This document shows positions 35,176-43,031 of a DNA stretch of 57,404 nucleotides, piece after piece; positions within the stretch are counted from its first letter, which is position 1, and every line of letters begins with the position of its first letter. The stretch lies in assembly GCF_002014965.1 (NCBI RefSeq), contig NZ_MUXT01000008.1, positions 29,347 through 86,750 on the forward strand, read 5' to 3'. The translations under genes and the position numbers were made by a program. The stretch comes from Moraxella canis (lineage in GTDB: Bacteria; Pseudomonadota; Gammaproteobacteria; Pseudomonadales; Moraxellaceae). The notes under the pieces are model-generated. The model was not told the origin of the DNA. It saw nothing but the letters and a program-made list of their open reading frames with translations, and made no database searches.

Positions 35176-36171
35176 ATGAAATTAGCCACCCTAAAACAAG
35201 GCGGACTAGATGGCACCTTGGTCGTCGTCAGTCGTGATCTGAGCCGCTATGTCACCGTAAGCGACATCGCGCCCACCTTGCAAGCTGCTCTCGATGATTG
35301 GGAAAACACAGCGCCTAAGCTTCAAGATATCTATCAAAAGCTCAATGAGAGCACTGACGGCTTACCATTTGACAGCACAAAATGCCACTCGCCACTGCCT
35401 CGAGCGTATCAATGGGCGGATGGTTCAGCGTACATCAATCATGTGGAATTGGTGCGTAAAGCCCGAAATTCAGAAGTACCCAAGTCATTTTATGACGATC
35501 CTTTGATGTATCAAGGTGGCTCGGATGGCTTCATCGCTCCAAATGATGATATCATCGCAAGCGAAGCGTGGGGCATTGATATGGAGGCTGAAGTGGCGGT
35601 CATTACAGGCAAAGTAAAAATGGGCAGCACCCCAAAACAAGCCGCTGAACAAATCCGCCTAGTGATGCTGGTCAATGATGTGTCTTTAAGAAATTTGATC
35701 CCAGATGAGCTTGCCAAAGGCTTTGGGTTTTTTCAGTCTAAACCTGCCTCGGCGTTTAGTCCTGTCGCAGTGACGCCAGATGAGCTAGACGATTGGCAGG
35801 ACAATAAATTAAACCTACCGCTGGTTGTGCATCTCAATGACGCACTCTTTGGTCGTCCTAATGCTGGCACAGACATGACTTTTGATTTTGGTCAGCTTAT
35901 CGCTCATGCTGCCAAAACGCGCAATCTGGCGGCAGGGACGATCATTGGCTCAGGGACGGTGTCTAACAAACAAGACAGTCTGTGGGGCTCAAGTGTCGAG
36001 CATGGCGGCGTCGGTTACTGCTGCTTGGCGGAGCTTCGTATGTACCAAAAGATTGAAGGTAAAGAACAAACGCCATTTATGAAACACGGTGATGTGGTGC
36101 GTATTGAGATGTTTGACAAAGACGGCAACACGATCTTTGGTAAGATTGAGAATGTGGTTAGAGGGATTTAG
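35176..36171 (+). CDS. Fumarylacetoacetate hydrolase family protein
   Basis: A 331-residue FAH-fold enzyme. The metal-binding acids are in the DMEAEVAVITGK segment (residues about 137-150); LVMLVNDVSLRNL, KGFGFFQSKPASAFSPVAVTP and AGTIIGSGTVSN are the other family stretches. FAH enzymes hydrolyse C-C bonds of beta-diketo acids or decarboxylate and hydrate keto acids. It is paired with the VOC gene; a maleylacetoacetate isomerase gene, which often accompanies fumarylacetoacetase, is absent. I therefore do not assign fahA. Confidence 0.88.
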   Translation: MKLATLKQGGLDGTLVVVSRDLSRYVTVSDIAPTLQAALDDWENTAPKLQDIYQKLNESTDGLPFDSTKCHSPLPRAYQWADGSAYINHVELVRKARNSEVPKSFYDDPLMYQGGSDGFIAPNDDIIASEAWGIDMEAEVAVITGKVKMGSTPKQAAEQIRLVMLVNDVSLRNLIPDELAKGFGFFQSKPASAFSPVAVTPDELDDWQDNKLNLPLVVHLNDALFGRPNAGTDMTFDFGQLIAHAAKTRNLAAGTIIGSGTVSNKQDSLWGSSVEHGGVGYCCLAELRMYQKIEGKEQTPFMKHGDVVRIEMFDKDGNTIFGKIENVVRGI

Positions 36172-36224
36172 TTTCACTTTATATCAAACATTCTTAATAT
36201 TACACAATTTAAGTCAGCTAAGTT

Positions 36225-36260
36225 AGCCCACCCTTGATCATCAAGTTCAATCGGTGGGCT
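36225..36260. terminator. Possible bidirectional terminator between FAH and heme oxygenase genes
   Basis: Arms AGCCCACC (36225-36232) and GGTGGGCT (36253-36260) enclose a second hairpin around CTTGATCATCAAG. The T-run is poor, so the call is tentative. Confidence 0.45.
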
Positions 36261-36265
36261 GTTGT

Positions 36266-36853
36266 TCATGCGCTTGGCGTGGCTTCGCCAAAAATTTGCT
36301 TAAGTGCAACTTTATAAAATTCAAAAGCTTCTAGCGCCCCTTCAATGGCGGCATCTTGATCTTCTGTGCTTAGGTTGAGTGCATTTAAAGATTCGCGGAA
36401 TGCTTTCCAGTGCTTGCCGCGTCCATCGGGATGAGCATCCAAATGATGTGCGCCAAAATTCTCATCAAAGCCAAGTTTTTCTTTGGCGTCTTTGAACAAA
36501 AACGCCGCGCCGATATTCGAGCCTTCAGCACAATAAAGCCAACCAATGGCTTTGGCGTCGGTAGGCTTTGGTAGGGTGCCTTCAAAGTGATAAGCCGACT
36601 GCTTAAGATCGCTTAAATCTGTCAGTACCGCTTCGTGGCGCGCCATAGACGCTAAATCTGGAATGGCTTGGTTTAGCGCAGGGTTTTTGTAGATATCATC
36701 AACGATATGATGAAACACTGATTGTAAATTTAAAAATTTGATATAGTTTTCAATGCTGTCAAAGGGCTTGACCGACATGACCATCTGATCGACGCTGTCG
36801 TGTGTTTTGCGTGTTTCTTCTTTGAGGCGTTCAGTAAAATTTGAAGTTGTCAT
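36266..36853 (-). CDS. hemO: Heme oxygenase (bacterial HemO/PigA type)
   Basis: A 195-residue alpha-helical enzyme that opens heme to biliverdin, CO and iron. The axial histidine is residue 18 (TRKTHDSVDQMVM); the distal helix segment is YCAEGSNIGAAFLF, with the glycine-rich motif in the bacterial form; HLDAHPDGRGKHWKAF follows. A perfect Fur palindrome lies 111 bases upstream and overlaps the likely -10 box, so iron repression is very likely. No heme receptor gene is in the window, so heme would come from a system encoded elsewhere, driven by the Ton complex. Confidence 0.92.
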   Translation of the reverse strand: MTTSNFTERLKEETRKTHDSVDQMVMSVKPFDSIENYIKFLNLQSVFHHIVDDIYKNPALNQAIPDLASMARHEAVLTDLSDLKQSAYHFEGTLPKPTDAKAIGWLYCAEGSNIGAAFLFKDAKEKLGFDENFGAHHLDAHPDGRGKHWKAFRESLNALNLSTEDQDAAIEGALEAFEFYKVALKQIFGEATPSA

Positions 36854-36963
36854 AAAATCTTCCCAATAAGTGATAAGAGATTGGCTAATTTGTATAATTT
36901 AACCGCTCAGCTGATAAGGTAGATGAGCGAAATTGACTTTTTATAAACAATAAAAATAATACC

Positions 36964-36982
36964 AATGATAATTATTATCATT
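36964..36982. promoter_or_regulatory. Fur box of the heme oxygenase gene
   Basis: AATGATAATTATTATCATT is a perfect 19-base palindrome and agrees closely with the Fur consensus. Confidence 0.92.
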
Positions 36983-37001
36983 AATGGCGTATAATAGCCA
37001 A
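36974..37001 (-). promoter_or_regulatory. Heme oxygenase promoter
   Basis: On the minus strand TTGGCT (plus 36996-37001), 16-base spacing, GATAAT (plus 36974-36979). The -10 box is inside the Fur palindrome, which fits direct repression. Confidence 0.6.
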
Positions 37002-37155
37002 ATTAAAGCATGATTGCAATAGGTAATTTTACAAATTTAACTCAAATTTACTGCGTGAAAAAACCGTAAGCGTCCATCCTGCAATAATGATGACGAATAT
37101 AGGCATTATAAAAATGTAAGGGTGTGGTTGTACGATCAATGCTGATAAGGGCGGT

Positions 37156-37890
37156 TTAGCCCAAATCCTTAACAGCCCACTTTTGCTTGTCTTTGAACAT
37201 GCACTCATCAAAAACGACACACGATCCGCATTTTGGGGCACGTGCCATGCAAGTATAGCGACCATGTAAGATCAAATAATGGTGCGCATCAACCAAAAAT
37301 TCTGAAGGAATGCGCTTCATCAAGGCTTTTTCAACAGCGAGCACGGTTTTGCCTGTGGCAAGACCTGTGCGATTGCCCACACGAAAAATATGCGTATCTA
37401 CCGCCATGACAGGCTCACCAAAAGCCGTATTGAGGACCACATTGGCGGTCTTTCTGCCGACGCCTGCCAAGGCTTCAAGCTCTGCGCGGGTGCGAGGGAC
37501 TTGACCTTCATGCTGATCGATGAGAGCTTGACAAGTTTTGATGACATTGGCAGCTTTTGAATTATATAGCCCAATCGAGCTGATGTAGCTTTTTAGACCA
37601 TCTAAACCTAAATCTAAAATGGCTTGAGGGGTGTTGGCAACTTTAAAGAGTTTGTCTGTGGCGATATTCACGCTTTTATCGGTCGCCTGTGCTGATAGCA
37701 TGACTGCAATGAGTAGCTCAAATTCAGAAGAATAATTGAGCTCGGTCACTGGCTCATTGATGTGCTGCGAGAGTTTTTGAAAAAAAGCCAAGCGCTTGTC
37801 AGCATTCATCGGGCGAGAAGGCGGTGTATCAGCTGTTTTGGTGATCGCCAGTTTGGTCTTGGGGCGTACGGCTTTGGGTTTGGTTGTCAT
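37156..37890 (-). CDS. nth: Endonuclease III
   Basis: A 244-residue DNA glycosylase/AP lyase that removes oxidised pyrimidines. It has the helix-hairpin-helix with catalytic lysine (ALAGVGRKTANVVLN) and the catalytic aspartate in AVDTHIFRVGNR, and the C-terminal [4Fe-4S] cysteines in YTCMARAPKCGSCVVFDECMF. The first 27 residues (Lys/Thr/Pro-rich) precede the usual start, and an ATG at 37809 (MNADKRLAFF) would give a standard 217-residue protein; neither start has a good ribosome site, so the extension is uncertain. Confidence 0.95.
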   Translation of the reverse strand: MTTKPKAVRPKTKLAITKTADTPPSRPMNADKRLAFFQKLSQHINEPVTELNYSSEFELLIAVMLSAQATDKSVNIATDKLFKVANTPQAILDLGLDGLKSYISSIGLYNSKAANVIKTCQALIDQHEGQVPRTRAELEALAGVGRKTANVVLNTAFGEPVMAVDTHIFRVGNRTGLATGKTVLAVEKALMKRIPSEFLVDAHHYLILHGRYTCMARAPKCGSCVVFDECMFKDKQKWAVKDLG

Positions 37891-37964
37891 GGTTCTAAGG
37901 TTTAGAGTTATTTTAACTATTAATTTAATAAACTGAGTAAAATTGGTCGCTAAAAAATAAGTGC

Positions 37965-38333
37965 TTAAAACATGATCTGTTTTGAACGACTAATTTTGAA
38001 ACCTTTTTTAAGACGATTCACACAATACATACCCGTTTGCTGACTGGTGCAAGTCCACCCTTGACCACGAATGCTGTTACCATAGCCTAAGGTGGTGATA
38101 TAGCCGTCATAACCACCATCGGCAGCACATGTTCTGTAGGCGGATGGGGCATAAGCTTCGATGATATAAGCGCAGCCGTCATTACCTGTTTGGGTTTGGT
38201 GAATAAAACAGGCGACCATATCGTCGTGCGCTTCGCAGTAGATGTTGCCTGATGGGCTCTCAAAGGCGGTTGATTGTGCAAAAGCACTGATCGGCAATAG
38301 TGCCGCTAAAATCAATGAGCTTAATAATCTCAT
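37965..38333 (-). CDS. Small secreted Cys-rich protein (DUF6636-like)
   Basis: A 122-residue protein with a clear Sec signal peptide (MRLLSSLILAALLPISAFA, cleavage before QS). The mature part begins FESPSGNIYCEAHDDMVACFI, which resembles the DUF6636 pattern of F-x-SPSGNI-x-C, and has further cysteines in DGCAY, RTCAADG, WTCTS and MYCVN, so several disulfides in the periplasm or outside are likely. Function is unknown. It stands between nth and a Lon-type protease gene, on the same strand as both, but the gaps are large enough for separate transcription. Confidence 0.78.
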   Translation of the reverse strand: MRLLSSLILAALLPISAFAQSTAFESPSGNIYCEAHDDMVACFIHQTQTGNDGCAYIIEAYAPSAYRTCAADGGYDGYITTLGYGNSIRGQGWTCTSQQTGMYCVNRLKKGFKISRSKQIMF

Positions 38334-38385
38334 GAGCAGTTTAACCTATGATCAATTGCTGAAGTTTTGGGAGTGATAGGCAGCC

Positions 38386-40758
38386 TTACTTTTTGTCTGA
38401 TTTGTCGTCTTTGTCATCATGAGCCCAACTTTCAAGGCGCTTAATGATCTTGCCAAATAAAGTATTACGCTTATATTCACCATGCTTGTTTTTGTCATCG
38501 ATGGGTATGCCCGATAAAAGGGCGAGTGCATCGGTGATGTGATCGATGGCATAAATATGAAACTGACCATCTGTAACCGCTTGTACGATGTCATCACGCA
38601 GCATCAGCTGGTCGATATTAGCGCGCGGCAATATCACGCCTTGGCTGCCATCTAGACCTTTATCGCGGCAAGCATCAAAAAATCCAGCGATTTTGGCATT
38701 GACACCGCCGACCGCCTGAGCTTGACCAAGCTGATTCATGGAGCCGGTGATGGCAAGATTTTGGGCGATGGGTACTTTGGCTAAGGCAGACAGTAGGGCG
38801 CAAGCTTCGGCTAGGGTGGCGCTATCACCATCTATTTGACCATAGCTTTGTTCAAATGCCAATGACGCACTAAAGTTAAGCTCATGAAATTCACTGAACA
38901 ATGATCGTAAAAAGCTTGACATGATCAGCATACCTTTGGCGTGCAAGCTACCGCCAAGCTCGACATCGCGCTCAATATCCAAAATCTCGCCATGACCGAA
39001 ATTGGGCTGAATCAAGGCGGTCAGGCGTGCAGGCAGTCCAAATTCGCTGTCGGCATAGCTGATGACGGTGAGTGCGTTGATTTGTCCAACCGCCCAACCT
39101 TTGGTGCAGATGATTTGTTGACCGTTTAAAATTTCTTGCCAATACAGGTCTTTTAGATAGCTTGTGCGTTCGGTGATGTCATCAAGCGCGGTTTGCACAT
39201 GTTTGGCGGTGACGGTTTTGTCATTTTGAAGGGCAGCAATGCGCGCAGATTCCACGATCAAGCCTGCCAATCGGTCAGCGTGCAAATCCAGCTTATTTTT
39301 GTCGTCGCTAAGTTCGGATAATTTATCAATTATCACCGCAAACGCTGTATTATCAAAGGCTGGCAGTTGATACGCTTTGATCATATCTACCATCTTTAGC
39401 ACCATGCCGTGTTCGCTTAGGTCGTCGCGCTTGATATCGTCATGAAAATCAGCACGAACTTTAAATACCGAATTAAATTCAGGTTCAAACTCCAAAAGTT
39501 CATAATACAAATCAGCTTCGCCCAACAAAATCACCTTAACATCCAGCGCCACGCTGTCAGGCTCAAGCGATAAGCTGCCTGTCAAGGTGAGCATCTGCTC
39601 TAGGCTTGAGATTTTGATTTGTTTGGACTGCAGTGCTCGTTTTAAGCCCTGCCATGCATAAGGATGTTCAAGCAGGCTTTGAGCTTCAAGCAAAAGATAG
39701 CCACCATTGGCTTTATGCAGAGCGCCAGCTCGAATCATGCTCACATCAGTCAAGACGGTGCCAAGCTCTGTGGTGTACTCAATATGCCCAAGTAAATTAA
39801 GATGCGTTGGCAAATCTTCAAACACAATTGGCGCGCCAGCTGAAGGCTTATGACTGACCAAGACATTGACCGCATATCGGCTAGGCACATCAGATAACGC
39901 TGCCGCCACAAAATTTTCATCATCTTCATTGATGATCCGCGCGACATTCTTGACCATATCATCTAGCATGGCATTTAGATGGCGCACGGCTTTTGGCTGA
40001 TGATTAAAGCTTGCCAAAATGGGCTTAAACATCGGTTCAAGCACTTTTTGGGCGGTGCTTTGGTGCAGCGCTTCTAGCTGATCATGCGTGCTATCTTCAA
40101 GCTCACCAAGCTCAAGCTGTGCTTCTGAAAGCTGTTTTTGAAGTTTGCTGAGTGCTTGGGTATCGATCGGTTTTTGGTCATCTATCGCCATAAAATGCAC
40201 GCGCCCATCAGCAGCCGTCTTTAGCATCAGATTATGATTTTTGGCGTCATCATTGATACTGCTAAAGCGTTCATGTTGCAGTGTGACGGTGGCGGATTTG
40301 ATGACTTCGATGTGGCTTTGGTGGGTGTCACCAAGCAATTTGGCGGCAAGTTTTTTCTTGGCGTCCTGCCAAAGCTTATGCACTTTTTGCTGAAATACGC
40401 TTGCCATTCCTGCAGGAAAATCAATCGCGATCGGACGGCGCGCATCTGCAAAGTGATGGACATACACCCAGTCATTGGGCGTGGGCATCTGTTTGGCACG
40501 CTCAGTCAAAAGGCGCGTAACCAAGGTGCGTTTGCCCAGTCCATTTTCACCCACCGCGAACACATGATAGCCATTGGCGCGGATATCAAGCGCTGTGTTT
40601 AATGCCTTAATCGCACGGCTTTGACCAAATGCCAAATCAGGCTTGGGCAGGCGCGCGCGGCTAGATTTGGGCAGCTTTTTGGGATCGGTATAACGCTTTA
40701 AGTCGCAGGCTTGTAATCGGTGGTTGTTTTTTAAAATGTGATATGCGTTGTCTTTCAT
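38386..40758 (-). CDS. Lon-family (COG1067, LonB/YcbZ-like) AAA protease
   Basis: A 790-residue second Lon-type protein. It lacks the classical Lon N-terminal domain and begins with an AAA part containing GENGLGKRTL (a P-loop with Arg in place of the usual Thr/Ser), an inserted coiled-coil stretch about residues 150-280, the GGYLLLEAQSLL walker-B-like segment, and a C-terminal protease domain with catalytic Ser in QIDGDSATLAEACALLSAL and Lys in AVGGVNAKIAGFFDAC. It resembles E. coli YcbZ in arrangement. The C-terminal about 15 residues are Asp/Lys-rich. Substrates are unknown. Confidence 0.9.
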   Translation of the reverse strand: MKDNAYHILKNNHRLQACDLKRYTDPKKLPKSSRARLPKPDLAFGQSRAIKALNTALDIRANGYHVFAVGENGLGKRTLVTRLLTERAKQMPTPNDWVYVHHFADARRPIAIDFPAGMASVFQQKVHKLWQDAKKKLAAKLLGDTHQSHIEVIKSATVTLQHERFSSINDDAKNHNLMLKTAADGRVHFMAIDDQKPIDTQALSKLQKQLSEAQLELGELEDSTHDQLEALHQSTAQKVLEPMFKPILASFNHQPKAVRHLNAMLDDMVKNVARIINEDDENFVAAALSDVPSRYAVNVLVSHKPSAGAPIVFEDLPTHLNLLGHIEYTTELGTVLTDVSMIRAGALHKANGGYLLLEAQSLLEHPYAWQGLKRALQSKQIKISSLEQMLTLTGSLSLEPDSVALDVKVILLGEADLYYELLEFEPEFNSVFKVRADFHDDIKRDDLSEHGMVLKMVDMIKAYQLPAFDNTAFAVIIDKLSELSDDKNKLDLHADRLAGLIVESARIAALQNDKTVTAKHVQTALDDITERTSYLKDLYWQEILNGQQIICTKGWAVGQINALTVISYADSEFGLPARLTALIQPNFGHGEILDIERDVELGGSLHAKGMLIMSSFLRSLFSEFHELNFSASLAFEQSYGQIDGDSATLAEACALLSALAKVPIAQNLAITGSMNQLGQAQAVGGVNAKIAGFFDACRDKGLDGSQGVILPRANIDQLMLRDDIVQAVTDGQFHIYAIDHITDALALLSGIPIDDKNKHGEYKRNTLFGKIIKRLESWAHDDKDDKSDKK

Positions 40759-40973
40759 AAAATTGAAATCAGCTCAGCCTGCCTATCCTTTGTGCAAAAC
40801 GGTAAAATGTGATGAAATGCTCAAAAAACGCAGTGGGTTGGTTAAAAAGGGTATTTTAGCAGATTAAAGCATGATAAAATAGGCTTTGCTGTGCGCAAAC
40901 TTTTATTTTATGCTGCCTTGTTTGGCAGTCTTGTGTTGTTTGTTGATGTGTTAAATTTATTAAGAACGATGAT

Positions 40974-41651
40974 ATGACCCCCAAATTTTCTAAAATCTCC
41001 CACAAATCTCAAAGCTTTGCAGCTGCCATTGAGGCAGCCGCCCAATCGCTTGGATTGACTATCACTGACGAGCAGATTGTGCAGATTTTACGGTATTTAG
41101 ACGGTCTTTTGTTGTGGGGTAAAGCGTACAATCTCACCGCCATCACAGATCCTGATGAGGCTTTGGTTAAGCATATTTTTGACTGTATGGCGATCGTCCC
41201 AAAATTGCCTTTTAAGACGCAGTCAAACCAATCGTTGCTTGATATTGGTACAGGCGCAGGTCTGCCGTCGGTGATCTTAGCGATTTTAAAGCCTGATTGG
41301 CACATTGATGCCCTTGACAGCAATCAAAAGAAAATCCGCTTTATACGCCAAATCACCAGTGAAATTGGCTTAAAAAATATTACACCAATTGCTTCTAGAA
41401 TTGAGCACCATCATGCCCAAAAGGCGAATGCGTACGATGTGATTACTTCACGTGCATTTGCGTCACTGGCTGATTTTGTTAGCCTTGCCGAGCCGTGCTT
41501 GGCTGAGTCGGGTGTCTTATACGCGATGAAAGGCAAAGTCCCGAACGCTGAAGAGATGGCAGATTTGCAGGCTTGGCATATCGACATTGAGCCCATCTTA
41601 GTGCCCAAATTAAATGACGACAGGTGCGTGGTTTATCTCACAAAACAGTAA
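40974..41651 (+). CDS. rsmG: 16S rRNA (guanine-527-N7) methyltransferase
   Basis: A 225-residue SAM-dependent enzyme that methylates G527 of 16S rRNA. SAM-binding segments are LLDIGTGAGLPSVILAI and HIDALDSNQKKIRFIRQ; NLTAITDPDEALVKHIFDCMAI is the family stretch before it, and DVITSRAFASLADFVSLA follows. It heads a long plus-strand cluster and is followed after 40 bases by parA, the conserved rsmG-parA-parB order often close to the replication origin. Confidence 0.96.
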   Translation: MTPKFSKISHKSQSFAAAIEAAAQSLGLTITDEQIVQILRYLDGLLLWGKAYNLTAITDPDEALVKHIFDCMAIVPKLPFKTQSNQSLLDIGTGAGLPSVILAILKPDWHIDALDSNQKKIRFIRQITSEIGLKNITPIASRIEHHHAQKANAYDVITSRAFASLADFVSLAEPCLAESGVLYAMKGKVPNAEEMADLQAWHIDIEPILVPKLNDDRCVVYLTKQ

Positions 41652-41691
41652 TTTTTAATCATTTTTATGATATATTTTTGAAGGTTTTATT

Positions 41692-42468
41692 ATGGAAGTT
41701 ATTGCAATTGCCAATCAAAAAGGGGGTGTTGGCAAGACCACAACCACAGTCAATTTGGCGGCGGCGTTGGCGATGATTGCCAAAAAAAAGGTGCTGCTGA
41801 TAGATTTGGATTCTCAGGGGAATGCCACCACCAGTGTCGGCTTGGATAAAAATACCTTAGAATACACGATGGCGGATGTGCTGCTTGATGGCGTGTCTCT
41901 ACAAGATGCCATCTTATCTACAGATATCGGCTTGGATGTCATCGGTGCCAACCGTGATTTGGCAGGGATTGATGTGTCATTGGCTGGTGTTCCTGATGCG
42001 CCTTTTTTGCTCAAGCAAGCGATGGCAGATGCCAAGGCGGCAGGCAAGCTTGAGTATGATTATATCGTGATGGACTGCGCCCCAAGTCTTAGCATGATTA
42101 CGGTCAATGCCTTTGCGGCGACTGATGGCGTCATCATCCCGATGCAGTGCGAGTATTATGCGCTTGAAGGTGTGGCGGACTTGATCGCGACGATTGATAA
42201 GCTTAAATCCATCAACGATGCTTTACACATTCGCGGCGTGGTGCGCACTTTGTTTGATTATCGCAACACATTGGCGCAAGATGTTTCTAATGAGCTTGAG
42301 CGTCATTTTGGTGATTTGGTTTATCAAACCAGTATTCCAAGAAATGTGCGTTTGGCAGAAGCACCGAGTTTTGGGCAATCGATTTTTACTTATGAAAAAT
42401 CATCCAAGGGCGCGATCGCTTATCATAAACTCATGAATGAAGTGGTTGCACAGACCAAAGCCAAATAA
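41692..42468 (+). CDS. parA: Chromosome partitioning ATPase ParA (Soj)
   Basis: A 258-residue Walker-type ATPase. The deviant Walker A is KGGVGKTT (residues 10-17), followed by LLIDLDSQGNATTS and YIVMDCAPSLSMIT (Walker B). There is no N-terminal helix-turn-helix, so it is a Soj-type chromosomal ParA that binds DNA non-specifically in the ATP form and whose hydrolysis is stimulated by the N-terminal peptide of ParB. It is followed within 15 bases by an unusual small gene carrying that same peptide, then by parB. Confidence 0.96.
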   Translation: MEVIAIANQKGGVGKTTTTVNLAAALAMIAKKKVLLIDLDSQGNATTSVGLDKNTLEYTMADVLLDGVSLQDAILSTDIGLDVIGANRDLAGIDVSLAGVPDAPFLLKQAMADAKAAGKLEYDYIVMDCAPSLSMITVNAFAATDGVIIPMQCEYYALEGVADLIATIDKLKSINDALHIRGVVRTLFDYRNTLAQDVSNELERHFGDLVYQTSIPRNVRLAEAPSFGQSIFTYEKSSKGAIAYHKLMNEVVAQTKAK

Positions 42469-42483
42469 AACGGATACATAGCC

Positions 42484-42963
42484 ATGGCAAGAAAACGCGG
42501 ACTTGGGGTCAAATACGGGTTGGATGCGCTCTTAAGCGGGACAAAAGTCGGTCGCCAAGTCGTTGATGTGATCGATGATGCCAAACTGGTGATGGCAGGT
42601 GAAGACAACTCTGCTGATCAGTCGCAGGTGGCATCAGTTACCGCTGAGCCTGATACCGCTCATGATGCTGATGTCTCAAAAGTATCTGAGTCAGCCACTC
42701 ATGATACTCATGAAATTGCCTTACAAGATGATAGCGCCGATCAGCTTGATAGCTACCATCACCGCGCGGATGATAAGCTTGAGCTGGTTGATGAGTCTGT
42801 GTTGTTAGAGGCTTCTGGGCAAGCTGATCCAATACCACAAGATACCGACGAGCCCACTGGCAGCGATGATAAGGCGGTGGCAAGTGGTTTGGATAACCTG
42901 CCTGAATATCAACAAACACAGATCGCTTTGTTTTGGCAGTTTGGTTTGGCTGAGCCGCGATAA
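42484..42963 (+). CDS. Small acidic protein carrying only the ParB N-terminal ParA-contacting peptide
   Basis: A 159-residue protein of unknown function between parA and parB. Its first residues, MARKRGLGVKYGLDALLSG, match the first residues of the neighbouring ParB (MIKKRGLGMNRGLDALLG): 11 of the 14 positions from 4 to 17 are identical. In ParB/Spo0J this peptide contacts ParA and stimulates its ATPase. The rest is an acidic, Ser/Asp/Gln-rich, probably disordered chain, ending in a more ordered-looking NLPEYQQTQIALFWQFGLAEPR. There is no CTP-binding GERRxRA domain, no helix-turn-helix and no dimerisation domain. The frame is intact with ordinary codon use, and lies 15 bases after parA. It may be a decayed parB duplicate, or a functional ParA modulator. 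Confidence 0.8.
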   Translation: MARKRGLGVKYGLDALLSGTKVGRQVVDVIDDAKLVMAGEDNSADQSQVASVTAEPDTAHDADVSKVSESATHDTHEIALQDDSADQLDSYHHRADDKLELVDESVLLEASGQADPIPQDTDEPTGSDDKAVASGLDNLPEYQQTQIALFWQFGLAEPR

Positions 42964-43031
42964 TCTGATTTGGCGGATGCGCCAAAGATGAATTTTAACT
43001 GAATAATCACTAATACAGACTGGAAATTTTC

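Noticed and set aside
37029..37155. Short hydrophobic minus-strand frame after nth (ends IIAGWTLTVFSRSKFELNL)
   Set aside because: It overlaps nth in another frame and has no ribosome site; a 25-residue single-helix peptide starting at the internal ATG cannot be excluded but is not supported.
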